A stretch of 64,000 nucleotides of DNA from DATATV01 sp035551355. GTDB lineage: Bacteria; Actinomycetota; Actinomycetes; Mycobacteriales; Pseudonocardiaceae. The notes beneath the pieces were generated by a model. The model was not told the origin of the DNA. It searched no databases and saw only the letters and a list, made by a program, of their open reading frames with translations. This document shows, piece by piece, positions 24,668-33,094 of the stretch; the first letter of the stretch is position 1; every line of letters begins with the position of its first letter. Both the position numbers and the translations under genes were made by a program. The stretch spans positions 1 through 64,000 of the forward strand of contig DASZNF010000079.1 of the NCBI GenBank assembly GCA_035551355.1. Reading direction: 5' to 3'.

Positions 24668-25888
24668 TCAACTGCCCAGCCGAATGGGGTTCACGATGTC
24701 GGCGATGACCGCGACGACCATGTAGGCGCCGCCGACGGCGATCACGAACAATGTGACCGGAATCAACTTGGTGTAGTCCACTGGACCGCCAGCCTGCCGG
24801 CCGAACGCCTTGCGCAGCAGATCACGGACCCGCTCGTAGATGGTCACCAGAATGTGCCCGCCGTCCAGCGGCAGCAGCGGCAGCAGGTTGAACAGACCCA
24901 GCCCGAAGTTGATCATGGCAAGGAAGAACCAGAAGTACGCCCACAGGTCGAAGGACACGAACTGGCCGCCGATCCGGCTGGCGCCGACCACGCTGATCGG
25001 GGTGTTCGGGTCGCGCTGACCACCGCCGATGGACTTGATCAGCGCGGGCACCTTCTCCGGCAGCTTGGCGATGCCGTCCCAGATGCTGGTGAAGATCTGC
25101 CCGGACACCACGGCCGCGCCGCCGAGGCCGCTGACCGCGTTGTACTGGAAGTAGTTGGAGATCAGCACGCCAAGGGCACCCTGGTGGGTGACGGTGGTCT
25201 TGCCGTTCGCCGCGGTCGTCGTGATGCTCACCTGGGCGATGTCCACGGTCAGCGGCACGTCCTTGCCGCTGCGCAGCACCACCACCGGGGTCGGCCCGTG
25301 CAGCGGCTTGACCGCGGCCAGCACGTCGGTCCAGGTGGTGATCGGCTTGCCCGCGATGGACACGATCTTGTCGCCGGGCTGGATGTCGGCCGCCTTGGCC
25401 GGGGACTGCGAGCCGCCCGGGCAGGCCGTGTAGCTGGTGTTGCCCTTGGCGTCCACCACCTGGCTCTGCGCGCACTGGCCGAACTGCTCCACCACCGGCG
25501 TGTACTGGTAGTTCGGAATCCCGCTGCCCAGCGCCAGGATGTAGAGGATCACGAAGCCGATGATGAAGTGGCTGAACGGTCCGGAGACCATCACCACCAC
25601 GCGCTTCCAGGCCGCGAACCGCCACATCGCGCGCGGCGCCTCGTCCGGGGTCACCTCATCGAGTGAGGTCATGCCCGCGATGTCGCAGAAGCCGCCGGCC
25701 GGGATGAGTTTGAGGCCGTACTCGGTCTCCCCGCGCCGGAACGACCAGAGTTTCGGGCCGAAACCGATGAAGTACCGCCGGACCCGCATGCCGAACGCCT
25801 TCGCGGTGAGCATGTGGCCGAACTCGTGGATCGCCACGGCGAGGCCGATGCCGAGGGCGAACAGCACGATGCCGATGATGTTGGCCAT
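24668..25888 (-). CDS. rip1: Site-2 intramembrane zinc metalloprotease (Rip1/RseP, M50)
   Basis: 406 residues, at least four membrane helices. Active site HEFGH (residues about 21-25) in the first helix, the second metal-binding segment LLPLLPLDGGH near the end, and a PDZ domain in the periplasmic part (AADIQPGDKIVSIAGKPI). Homologues cleave anti-sigma factors and small membrane proteins. The ATG at 25888 gives MANIIGIVLFALGIG, the normal family N-terminus. It follows dxr by 11 bases, so it is probably cotranscribed with it; ispG follows after 166 bases. Confidence 0.94.
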   Translation of the reverse strand: MANIIGIVLFALGIGLAVAIHEFGHMLTAKAFGMRVRRYFIGFGPKLWSFRRGETEYGLKLIPAGGFCDIAGMTSLDEVTPDEAPRAMWRFAAWKRVVVMVSGPFSHFIIGFVILYILALGSGIPNYQYTPVVEQFGQCAQSQVVDAKGNTSYTACPGGSQSPAKAADIQPGDKIVSIAGKPITTWTDVLAAVKPLHGPTPVVVLRSGKDVPLTVDIAQVSITTTAANGKTTVTHQGALGVLISNYFQYNAVSGLGGAAVVSGQIFTSIWDGIAKLPEKVPALIKSIGGGQRDPNTPISVVGASRIGGQFVSFDLWAYFWFFLAMINFGLGLFNLLPLLPLDGGHILVTIYERVRDLLRKAFGRQAGGPVDYTKLIPVTLFVIAVGGAYMVVAVIADIVNPIRLGS

Positions 25889-25899
25889 AGCGGTTCCTG

Positions 25900-27126
25900 T
25901 CAGTCCCTTTCCGAAACGGGCATGTCCAGCATGGCCCCGGCATGCCGCCGGGCCCAGTTTTCGGCGGCGAGCACCTCGTCGACCGAGGCCGGGTCGCGGC
26001 TCCACTCGCCGGCCGCGGCGTCCAGCACCCGGCCGATTGTGTCCACAATGGACAGAAAGCCGGTGCGCCCGGCGAAGAACGCGGCCAGCGCCTCCTCGTT
26101 GGCCGCGTTGAACACCGCGGGCAGGCAGCCGCCCGCGGTGCCGGCCTGCCGGGCCAGCGAGACCGCGGGGAAGGTCCGCTCGTCCAGCGGCTCGAACGTC
26201 CACGAACTGGCCTGATCGAACGACAGCGGGGTGCTCACCTCGGGCACCCGGTTCGGCCAGCCCAGCGCCACCGCGATGGGCAGCTTCATGCTCGGCGGGC
26301 TGGCCTTGGCCATGGTCGCACCGTCCACGAAGGTGACCATGGAATGCACGATCGACTGGGGGTGCACCACCACGTCGATCCGGTCGTAGGGCACGTCGAA
26401 CAGCAGGTGCGCCTCGATCACCTCGAGCGCCTTGTTCACCATGGTGGCCGAGTTCAGCGTCACCACCGGGCCCATCGACCAGGTCGGGTGCTTGAGCGCG
26501 TCCTCGACGGTGACGAACTCCAGCTCCTCCCGCCGCCGGCCGCGGAACGGCCCGCCGGACGCGGTGATCACCAGCTTGGCCACCTCCTCGGCCCGGCCGG
26601 CGCGCAGGCACTGGGCCAGCGCGGAGTGCTCGGAGTCGACCGGCACGATCTGGCCCGGCGCCGCCGCGGCCAGCACCAGCGGCCCGCCCGCGACCAGCGA
26701 CTCCTTGTTGGCCAGGGCCAGCGTGGCCCCGGTGGCCAGGGCCTGCAGGGTGGGCGCCAGGCCGCGGGAGCCGTCCATGCCGTTGAGCACGATGTCCGCC
26801 TTGGCGCTGTCGATCAGCTCGGCCACCGCGTCCGGCCCGGCGAACACCTGGGGCACCGGCCGGCCCCGCTCGGCGGCCAGGCCGGCCAGCGCCGTCCGCA
26901 GCGGCTGCTCCGCCTCGGGCCGGGCCACCGCGACCAGCGGGACCCGGTGGGCGATGGCCTGGGCGGCCAGCGCGGCTGGATCCGCCCCGCCCGCGGCCAG
27001 CCCGGCCACCCTGAAGGCGTCCGGATTCGCCTGGATGACGTCCAGCGCCTGGGTGCCGATCGAGCCGGTCGACCCCAGGATGAGCACGGTTCGCCGTGTG
27101 CCGACGGCGGCGGGGGATTTGTCCAT
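25900..27126 (-). CDS. dxr: 1-deoxy-D-xylulose 5-phosphate reductoisomerase
   Basis: 408 residues. First committed step of the MEP pathway, NADPH-dependent. Nucleotide motif GSTGSIGTQAL near residue 18, substrate loop ASGGPFRG, metal/substrate residues in VDSEHSAL and NKESLVAGG, and the late NEEALAAFF segment. Start by ATG at 27126 with no better alternative. Transcribed with rip1 and probably ispG; a divergent GNAT gene starts 48 bases away. Confidence 0.95.
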   Translation of the reverse strand: MDKSPAAVGTRRTVLILGSTGSIGTQALDVIQANPDAFRVAGLAAGGADPAALAAQAIAHRVPLVAVARPEAEQPLRTALAGLAAERGRPVPQVFAGPDAVAELIDSAKADIVLNGMDGSRGLAPTLQALATGATLALANKESLVAGGPLVLAAAAPGQIVPVDSEHSALAQCLRAGRAEEVAKLVITASGGPFRGRRREELEFVTVEDALKHPTWSMGPVVTLNSATMVNKALEVIEAHLLFDVPYDRIDVVVHPQSIVHSMVTFVDGATMAKASPPSMKLPIAVALGWPNRVPEVSTPLSFDQASSWTFEPLDERTFPAVSLARQAGTAGGCLPAVFNAANEEALAAFFAGRTGFLSIVDTIGRVLDAAAGEWSRDPASVDEVLAAENWARRHAGAMLDMPVSERD

Positions 27127-27174
27127 CGGGGACCATTGTTCCCGACCCGGCTTTCAAACCGTGTGAGGACTCTG

Positions 27175-27744
27175 GTGCGGACGTTCACCCGATGGAATCT
27201 CGAGCAGACCGACCCGGCCCAGCTGCGCCCGGCGAAGGTGCCCGGGCCGGAGGTCCGGGTGGCCCGGGTGGGGCGGCCCAGCCCCGAGTTCAGCCGCTAC
27301 CTCTACACCGCGGTGGGCGGCGACTGGTACTGGATCGACCGGCTGGGCTGGACCTGGCACCAGTGGCGGGACTGGCTGGACCGGCCCGGCGCGGAGACCT
27401 GGGTGGCCTGGGCCGAGGACTCCCCGGCCGGGTACGCCGAGCTGGATCCGCAGGCCGAGGGTGGGGTCGAGCTGGCCTACTTCGGGCTGCTGCCCGGGTT
27501 CATCGGCCTTGGCCTCGGCGGGCACCTGCTGTCGGTGGCGCTGGACCGGGCCTGGACGCTGGCCGATCGCTGGCCGGACCGGGAACCGACCCGCCGGGTG
27601 TGGGTGCACACCCAGGAGACCGACGGCCCGGCCGCGCTGGCCAACTACCAGGCGCGCGGGCTGCGGATCTTCAGCTCCGGCGAAGAGACCGAGGACCTGC
27701 CCGCGAGCCCGCCCGGACCGTGGCCGGGAGCACAGCGGCCCTGA
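27175..27744 (+). CDS. GNAT family N-acetyltransferase
   Basis: 189 residues. The acetyl-CoA-binding segment ELAYFGLLPGFIGLGLGGHLL fits the GNAT fold, with WVHTQETDGPAALANYQARGL near the end. The substrate is unknown. GTG 27175 is chosen because GAGG lies about seven bases before it; GTG 27163 is also in frame. It is divergent from dxr. Confidence 0.85.
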   Translation: MRTFTRWNLEQTDPAQLRPAKVPGPEVRVARVGRPSPEFSRYLYTAVGGDWYWIDRLGWTWHQWRDWLDRPGAETWVAWAEDSPAGYAELDPQAEGGVELAYFGLLPGFIGLGLGGHLLSVALDRAWTLADRWPDREPTRRVWVHTQETDGPAALANYQARGLRIFSSGEETEDLPASPPGPWPGAQRP

Positions 27745-27817
27745 CGAACTCCCCCGGCACGATGTGCGACGATAATCCCGTCGTCGAGTCGGTGATCAAG
27801 TGAGGAGCGTGGCAGGC

Positions 27818-28081
27818 GTGCCTTCTGCAGAACTGGAGAAGAAGCACCCGGTGCAGACTCCTGACCCGCACGACGAGCCCTCGGTCGGCTGGGGCTGGCA
27901 CGGCGAGTTCAAGATCGGCACCCGGATCTGGGGCTGGTTCGTCGTGCTCGCCTGCTTCGGCATGTTCATCGGCAACCAGGTCGGCCACGTCGAGGACATC
28001 TTCCTCGGGCTGACTGGCCTAGCGGTGCTGTACCTGCTGCTGCACGACATCAAGAAGCGGCGCACCGCCTGGCGCAAGTAG
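27818..28081 (+). CDS. DUF2631 small membrane protein
   Basis: 87 residues, with a charged N-terminus, two hydrophobic helices (about 45-60 and 65-78) and a basic tail. The core SVGWGWHGEFKIGTRIWGW is typical of DUF2631, an actinobacterial membrane family of unknown function found near dxr in mycobacteria. GTG 27818 has GAGGAG nine bases upstream; GTG 27809 or 27800 would give slightly longer products. Confidence 0.8.
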   Translation: MPSAELEKKHPVQTPDPHDEPSVGWGWHGEFKIGTRIWGWFVVLACFGMFIGNQVGHVEDIFLGLTGLAVLYLLLHDIKKRRTAWRK

Positions 28082-28111
28082 GCGGCCGCCGCCCTCGACG
28101 TTGCCCCGTGA

Positions 28112-28522
28112 TCAGCTTCCGGCGGGCGTCAGCGCGACCACCGGGATGACCCGGGTGGTCTTCTTCTGGTAGTCGGCGAACCCGGGGTAGCGCTGCGCCT
28201 GGGTGGCGTAGAGCGCGTCCCGCTCCGCGCCTCGCACCTCGGTGGCGTGCACGGCCACGGTGTTCTCGCCCACCTCCACCCGCAGGTCCGGATTGGCCAG
28301 CAGGTTGTGGTACCAGGCCGGGTTGGTGTCCGCGCCGCCCTTGCTCGCGAACACGATGTAGCGCGGCCCGTCGGCCAGGTACATCACCGGCGAGACGTGC
28401 TCCGTGCCGCTCCTGGCGCCGATGTGGTGCAACAGCAGCAGCGGCGCGCCCTCGAACTGTCCGCCCACTTTTCCTTGGTTGGCGCGGAATTCCTCGATGA
28501 TCTCGGTGTTCCAGTCGGCCAT
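28112..28522 (-). CDS. F420H2-dependent nitroreductase/quinone reductase family protein (Ddn-like)
   Basis: 136 residues in the split-barrel family formerly DUF385. Conserved PLLLLHHIGARSG, YIVFASKGGADTNPAWYHNLLANP and the C-terminal TTRVIPVVAL are the family's F420 and substrate-pocket segments. Mycobacterial Ddn enzymes reduce menaquinone-like quinones and nitroimidazoles. Native substrate is unknown here. It lies 43 bases downstream of the quinone oxidoreductase gene on the same strand, so one transcript is plausible. Confidence 0.88.
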   Translation of the reverse strand: MADWNTEIIEEFRANQGKVGGQFEGAPLLLLHHIGARSGTEHVSPVMYLADGPRYIVFASKGGADTNPAWYHNLLANPDLRVEVGENTVAVHATEVRGAERDALYATQAQRYPGFADYQKKTTRVIPVVALTPAGS

Positions 28523-28565
28523 GACGATCGCTTCCTTCGACAGGATTCGCAGGGATTTCCTCAGC

Positions 28566-29477
28566 TCAGGCGACGGTCAGCAGGAGCTTGCCGCGGGCGT
28601 GCCCAGCGTCGCTGACTCGCTGCGCGGCCGCCGCCTCGGCCAGCGGGTAGCTGTCGGCGATGGCGGTCTTCAGTTCGCCGCGCGCGGCCCGGTCCACCAG
28701 ATCGGCCAGCACCTCGGTGCGGCCGCCGTCCGGGCTGCCCGCCGAGAACGGGATGCCCAGGTCCCCCGCGGCCATGTCGGCGATGGTGATGATCCGGTCC
28801 GTGCCGCCGCGCAGGGTGATCGAGTCGGGCAGCGCACCCTTGCCCGCCACGTCGAACACCGCGTCGATGCCCTGCGGCGCCAGTTCGCGCACCCGCTCCA
28901 CCAGGCCCTCGCCGTAGGTGGTGGGGATCGCGCCGAGCGAGGCGACGTAGTCGTGGTTGGCCGGGCTGGCGGTGCCGATCACGGTCGCGCCCAGCGCCAC
29001 CGCCAGCTGCACCGCGAAGCTGCCGACCGCACCGGCCGCGCCGTGGATCAGCACGGTCTCGCCCTCGGCCAGCTTCAGCTCGCGCAGCACCCGGCCGGCG
29101 GTCTCCCCGCCCACCGGCAGCGTTACCGCGGTCACCGATCCCAGCCCGGCCGGCAGCGCCACCACGTCGGTGGCCAGCGCGTACTCGGCGTAGGACCCGG
29201 TGTCCGACCAGCCGGCCACCTCCTGGCCTACGGTCAGGCCGGACACGCCATCGCCCAGCGCGTCCACCGTGCCGGCCAGCTCGATGCCGGGCGTGGCCGG
29301 CAGCGTCGTCGGGCGTACCTGTTCCAGGTAGCCGGCCCGGATCTTGCCGTCCAGCGGGTTGACGCCGGCCGCGCGGACCCGCACCCGGACCTGGCCCGGC
29401 CCCGGCTCGGGCTTCTCGATCTCGGCCTCGTGCAGCACCTCGGGGCCGCCGAACTCGTCGAACACGATTGCCTTCAT
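28566..29477 (-). CDS. NADP-dependent quinone oxidoreductase-like dehydrogenase
   Basis: 303 residues, medium-chain dehydrogenase superfamily, QOR-like, without the catalytic zinc Cys/His set. Features: MKAIVFDEFGGPEVL, AAGVNPLDGKIRAGY, the nucleotide motif IHGAAGAVGSFAVQLA, and the NADP-side C-terminus. ATG 29477 follows GGAGGA. Divergent from a MarR regulator with related operator-like elements between, so regulation by electrophiles or quinones is likely. Its substrate cannot be identified. Confidence 0.88.
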   Translation of the reverse strand: MKAIVFDEFGGPEVLHEAEIEKPEPGPGQVRVRVRAAGVNPLDGKIRAGYLEQVRPTTLPATPGIELAGTVDALGDGVSGLTVGQEVAGWSDTGSYAEYALATDVVALPAGLGSVTAVTLPVGGETAGRVLRELKLAEGETVLIHGAAGAVGSFAVQLAVALGATVIGTASPANHDYVASLGAIPTTYGEGLVERVRELAPQGIDAVFDVAGKGALPDSITLRGGTDRIITIADMAAGDLGIPFSAGSPDGGRTEVLADLVDRAARGELKTAIADSYPLAEAAAAQRVSDAGHARGKLLLTVA

Positions 29478-29506
29478 GGTTGTTGTCCTCCCGGTCGCCA
29501 ATATAG

Positions 29507-29590
29507 CTGTCCGAACAGGTATCGGTTCGATTTGATTCCCGGTACTGGAAAAATTGTGAGGATGCGCCCAGTTGGCTGATCGGACAGGTA
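29507..29590. promoter_or_regulatory. Candidate MarR operators between oxidoreductase and marR
   Basis: Two related 15-base elements share CTG..CGGACAGGTA-type sequence: CTGTCCGAACAGGTA at 29507-29521 and CTGATCGGACAGGTA at 29576-29590. Each contains an imperfect CTGTNNNNACAG palindrome. They sit just upstream of each divergent gene, suggesting MarR binds both promoters. The pairing with this regulator is inference. Confidence 0.5.
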
Positions 29591-29628
29591 GGCGCGCGGC
29601 ACAATAGGCGACGAGAGGACGGTGCATC

Positions 29629-30141
29629 GTGACCGAACCCGCCGCAACTCCAGCCGGCAGCGGCCTGCCCGGGACCGCGCGGGGCGGGCCGATCAGCCAC
29701 GCCATCTTCCGGGTCGCCCGCGCCCACCGCATGCTGGCCGGGCAACTGCTGCGCCGGGCCGGTCTGCACCCGGGCCAGGAACTGCTGATGATGCACCTGT
29801 GGCAGGCCGGTCCGCAGCGGCAGGCCGACCTGATCGGCGTATTGGGCTCGGATTCGGCCACCATGACCCGCACCGTGCAGCGGCTGGAGCGGGCCGGGTT
29901 CGTGCGCCGCCGCCCCTGCCCGTCCGACGGCCGGGCCACCCTGATCGAGCCGACCCTGGCCAGTCAGGCGCTGCGGGAGCAGGTCGAGCAGATCTGGCGG
30001 GAGCTGGAGGAGGCCACCGTCGCCGGGCTGACCGAGGCCGAGCAGGAGGCCGCGCTGCGCGCGCTGACCCGGATCGAGGCCAATCTCGATCGCTGTCCGG
30101 GCCAGAATCGCTGTCCGGATCAGCCTTCGGCGGCGAGCTGA
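29629..30141 (+). CDS. MarR-family transcriptional regulator
   Basis: 170 residues. Winged helix-turn-helix with LGSDSATMTRTVQRLERAGF and the wing VRRRPCPSDGRATLIEPT, flanked by dimerisation helices. GTG 29629 follows GAGAGGA. It is divergent from the quinone oxidoreductase gene. Its last 22 bases overlap the 3' end of rlmN tail to tail. The C-terminal tail contains a repeated NRCPGQ-like unit with two extra CTGTCCGG elements in the DNA. Confidence 0.88.
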   Translation: MTEPAATPAGSGLPGTARGGPISHAIFRVARAHRMLAGQLLRRAGLHPGQELLMMHLWQAGPQRQADLIGVLGSDSATMTRTVQRLERAGFVRRRPCPSDGRATLIEPTLASQALREQVEQIWRELEEATVAGLTEAEQEAALRALTRIEANLDRCPGQNRCPDQPSAAS

Positions 30142-31241
30142 CCGCAGGCCGCGGCGATCTCCTGGCCGCGGGTGTCCCGCACGGTGCAGGCCACCCCGCC
30201 CGCGTTGACCCGCCGGACGAACTCCCGCTCCACCGGCTTGGGGCTGGCGTCCCACTCGCTGCCCGGGGTCGGGTTGAGCGGGATGACGTTGACGTGCACC
30301 AGCTGGCCCAGGTGTTTGCGCAACCGCTTGGCGAGCAGGTCGGCCCGCCACGGCTGGTCGTTCACGTCGCGGATCAGCGCGTACTCGATGGACACCCGCC
30401 GCCCGCTGGTGTCGGCGTAGTAGCGGGCCGCGGTGAGCACCTCGTCGATCGCCCAGCGGTTGTTCACCGGGACCAAGGTGTCGCGCAGCTCGTCGTCCGG
30501 AGTGTGCAGCGAGACCGCCAATCGGACCTGCATGTGCTCGTCGGCCAGCCGGCGGATGGCCGGGGCCAGCCCGACCGTGGACACGGTGACCGAGCGCTGC
30601 GAGATGCCCAGCCCGTTGGGCGCCGGGTCGGTGATCCGGCGGACCGCGGCAACCACCCGGTTGTAGTTGGCCAGCGGCTCACCCATGCCCATGAACACGA
30701 TGTTGGACAGCCGTCCCGGGCTGGGGCGCCCGCTGGCGTCGGGCATCAGCCCGTCGCGCATCACCGCGGCGGCCGAGCGGACCTGGTCCACGATCTCGGC
30801 GGTGGACAGGTTGCGGTTCAGGCCGCCCTGGCCGGTGGCGCAGAACGGGCAGGCCATACCGCAGCCGGCCTGGCTGGAGATGCACAGCGTGGCGCGGTCG
30901 GGGTAGCGCATCAGCACGCTTTCCAGCAGCGTGCCGTCGTGCGCCCGCCACAGCGTCTTGCGGGTGCTGCCGTCGTCGCAGGCCAGCGCGCGCACCTCGG
31001 TGAGCAGCGGCGGCATCAGCTCGTCCGCCAGCCGCCGCCGACAGGACAGCGGGATGTCGGTCATCGCGTCCGGGTCGACGGACAGATGGGAGAAGTAGTG
31101 GGTGGACAGCTGCTTGGCGCGGAAGGGCTTCTCGCCGAGGGCGGTGACCGCCTCGGCCCGCTGCTCGGCGGACAGGTCGGCCAGGTGGCGCGGCGGCAGG
31201 CCGCGCCGGGGCGCCTCGAAAACCAGGGGAAGTGCGGTCAT
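30120..31241 (-). CDS. rlmN: 23S rRNA (adenine-2503-C2)-methyltransferase RlmN
   Basis: 373 residues. A radical SAM enzyme methylating A2503 of 23S rRNA. The cluster-binding CGMACPFCATGQGG motif (Cys-x3-Cys-x2-Cys), the GMGEPLANYN motif, and the conserved C-terminal Cys in VACTVRDTRG needed for methyl transfer are present. ATG 31241 is the start. In mycobacteria it lies next to cdsA; here PadR and methyltransferase genes intervene. Its end overlaps the opposite-strand marR. Confidence 0.95.
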   Translation of the reverse strand: MTALPLVFEAPRRGLPPRHLADLSAEQRAEAVTALGEKPFRAKQLSTHYFSHLSVDPDAMTDIPLSCRRRLADELMPPLLTEVRALACDDGSTRKTLWRAHDGTLLESVLMRYPDRATLCISSQAGCGMACPFCATGQGGLNRNLSTAEIVDQVRSAAAVMRDGLMPDASGRPSPGRLSNIVFMGMGEPLANYNRVVAAVRRITDPAPNGLGISQRSVTVSTVGLAPAIRRLADEHMQVRLAVSLHTPDDELRDTLVPVNNRWAIDEVLTAARYYADTSGRRVSIEYALIRDVNDQPWRADLLAKRLRKHLGQLVHVNVIPLNPTPGSEWDASPKPVEREFVRRVNAGGVACTVRDTRGQEIAAACGQLAAEG

Positions 31242-31350
31242 GACCTGTCCAGTGTCCCACGCCCGGATGGCTCGGCGGATAGTGGGAGGTAGCCCTCGAC
31301 CTGCGATTTCCTCGTGCCGGAAGGATCCAACGACAGTCGGCGTTGCATCT

Positions 31351-31370
31351 CGATAGATTCCGATATATCG
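31351..31370. promoter_or_regulatory. Candidate autoregulatory operator upstream of the padR gene
   Basis: CGATATATCG at 31361-31370 is a perfect 10-base palindrome, preceded at 31351 by CGATAGATTC. AT-rich dyads of this type are common PadR sites, and it lies about 55 bases before the padR ATG. Association with PadR is inference from position. Confidence 0.45.
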
Positions 31371-31424
31371 TTAGCGCCGTCGGGCGGGAGGCCCGGCAGT
31401 ACCACGACACGAGGAGAGATCACC

Positions 31425-32336
31425 ATGGAGTTCCCATTCGAATCCCACGAGAACGACCCGTCCGAGCGCGGCGGCCACCGACACCACGGACCGCACGGAC
31501 CCGGCCGGGGCCACGATCGCGGACATGCCCGCGATCGTGAGCACGGACCCGAGTTCGGTCCTGGGCGCGATTTCGGTCCCGGACGCGATTTCGGTCGCGG
31601 CCGCGGCGGTCGTCGCGGCCGGTTCGGTTTCGGCCCCGGCGACGGGCCCGAGTTCGAACCCCCGGGCATGCACGCCGGCCCACCCCGGCCCGGCCGGCAC
31701 GGCTTCCCCGGCGGGCCGCGCGGCTTCTTCGGCCCCGGCATGCCGCCCGGTTTCGGCGGCGAGGACCTCGGCTTCGGTTTCGGCCCGCGCGGCCGCGGCC
31801 GGGGCAGGCACGGGGGCCGCGCCCGGCGCGGTGACGTGCGTGCCGCCGTGCTGACCCTGCTGGCCGAGCGGTCCATGCACGGCTACGAGATGATCCAGGA
31901 GATCGGCTCGCGCAGCGGCGGAATCTGGCGGCCCAGCCCCGGCTCGGTCTACCCGACCCTGCAACTGCTGGCCGACGAGGGCCTGGTCACCGTCGAGGAG
32001 AACAGCGGCAAGCGGCTCTACGCGCTGACCGAGGCCGGCCGCGCCGAGGCCGGCAAGCTCGGCGACACCCCGCCCTGGGAGCAGGTCGCCGGCGGCGTCG
32101 ATCAGGCGCAGGTCGACCTGCGGGCGGTGCTCGGCGAGGTCACGGTGGCCACCGGCCAGCTGGCCCAGGCGGCCAGCCGGATGTCCGGCGAGCGGTCCAC
32201 CGCCGCGGTCGCGGAGGCGGCCAAGATCCTGACCGAGGCCCGGCAGAAGCTGTACCTGATCCTGGCCGAGGCCGGGGCTGGCACCGACGGGCCCGAGACG
32301 GACACCGCCGACTCGGACGAGTCCGAGGAAGGCTGA
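31425..32336 (+). CDS. PadR-family regulator with a Gly/Arg/His-rich N-terminal extension
   Basis: 303 residues. The first about 135 residues are low complexity, rich in Gly, Arg, His, Pro and Phe (FGPGRDFGPGRDFGRGRGG). A PadR winged helix follows (VLTLLAERSMHGYEMIQEIGSRSGGIWRPSPGSVYPTLQLL), then a C-terminal helical dimer arm. GAGGAGAG precedes the ATG. Probably binds its own promoter palindrome; target genes are unknown. The long cationic disordered arm is unusual for the size of the family and could strengthen nucleic-acid binding or drive condensation, which is inference. Confidence 0.85.
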   Translation: MEFPFESHENDPSERGGHRHHGPHGPGRGHDRGHARDREHGPEFGPGRDFGPGRDFGRGRGGRRGRFGFGPGDGPEFEPPGMHAGPPRPGRHGFPGGPRGFFGPGMPPGFGGEDLGFGFGPRGRGRGRHGGRARRGDVRAAVLTLLAERSMHGYEMIQEIGSRSGGIWRPSPGSVYPTLQLLADEGLVTVEENSGKRLYALTEAGRAEAGKLGDTPPWEQVAGGVDQAQVDLRAVLGEVTVATGQLAQAASRMSGERSTAAVAEAAKILTEARQKLYLILAEAGAGTDGPETDTADSDESEEG

Positions 32337-32346
32337 ATCAGCTGAC

Positions 32347-32381
32347 GAGGGCCGCGGCCGGAACTTCCGGTCGCGGCCCTC
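32347..32381. terminator. Bidirectional hairpin terminator between padR and methyltransferase
   Basis: Near-perfect 17-bp inverted repeat (GAGGGCCGCGGCCGGAA with complement at 32365-32381, one G-T wobble, centre CTT). It sits at the end of two convergent genes, and its outer end touches the methyltransferase stop codon. Confidence 0.75.
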
Positions 32382-33093
32382 AGCGCACCACCAGTCCGGT
32401 GGGCTTGCGGCGGATGTGCACGCGATAGCCGACCGGGATGGTCAGTTCGTGCGTCTGGGCGATGGCCTGGGCCGCGGTCCGCTTGCTGAACTCGATGCGC
32501 AGCACCGACTTCAGCGCCCGGCGATCGGCGAATTCCCAGGTGGTGGCCACGTCCTGGGTGGAAAAACCGGCGTCGGCGAAGAACCGGCGCACCGCCGAGC
32601 CGTCGTAGCTGGGCAGATCCGCGCGCATCCAGTCGCCGTAGGGCGGGCAGTCCGCGTCCAGGTCCACCACGACCAGAGCGCCACCCGGCCGCAGCACCCG
32701 GTCGGCCTCGGCCAGGCCCGGCTCGCAGCCCGGTCCGAAGAAGTACGCGGTGCGCGCGTGCACCAGATCCACGCTGGCCTCGGGCACCGGCAACCGCCCG
32801 GCCTCACCGTCGGTCACTCGCACACCGGCCAGCCCGGCCACCCGCTGCCGGGCCCGGACCACCAACGGCGGATACGGCTCCACGCCGGTCACCGACCGCG
32901 CGGTCTCGGCGAACCGCGGCAGATGGAATCCGTCGCCGCAGCCCACGTCCAGCACGTCCTTGCCGGCCCAGTCGCACTCGGCGCGCACGGCCGACCAGAT
33001 CGCCCCGTGCACGTCCTGCGCGCGGTTCTCCAGTTCGTAGACCGCGGGCCAGTGCCAGATGTTCGGGCTGGGCACCACCCCGGAGGGGCTCAT
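32380..33093 (-). CDS. Class I SAM-dependent methyltransferase
   Basis: 237 residues with the Rossmann SAM motif VLDVGCGDGFHLP, acidic residue TGVEPYPP and the VLRPGGALVVVDLD segment. The N-terminal NIWHWPAVYELENRAQD helps mark this group. No substrate can be assigned. ATG 33093 lies one base past the cdsA stop, so it is the last gene of the cdsA transcript and ends at the terminator. Confidence 0.85.
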   Translation of the reverse strand: MSPSGVVPSPNIWHWPAVYELENRAQDVHGAIWSAVRAECDWAGKDVLDVGCGDGFHLPRFAETARSVTGVEPYPPLVVRARQRVAGLAGVRVTDGEAGRLPVPEASVDLVHARTAYFFGPGCEPGLAEADRVLRPGGALVVVDLDADCPPYGDWMRADLPSYDGSAVRRFFADAGFSTQDVATTWEFADRRALKSVLRIEFSKRTAAQAIAQTHELTIPVGYRVHIRRKPTGLVVR

Positions 33094-33094
33094 G

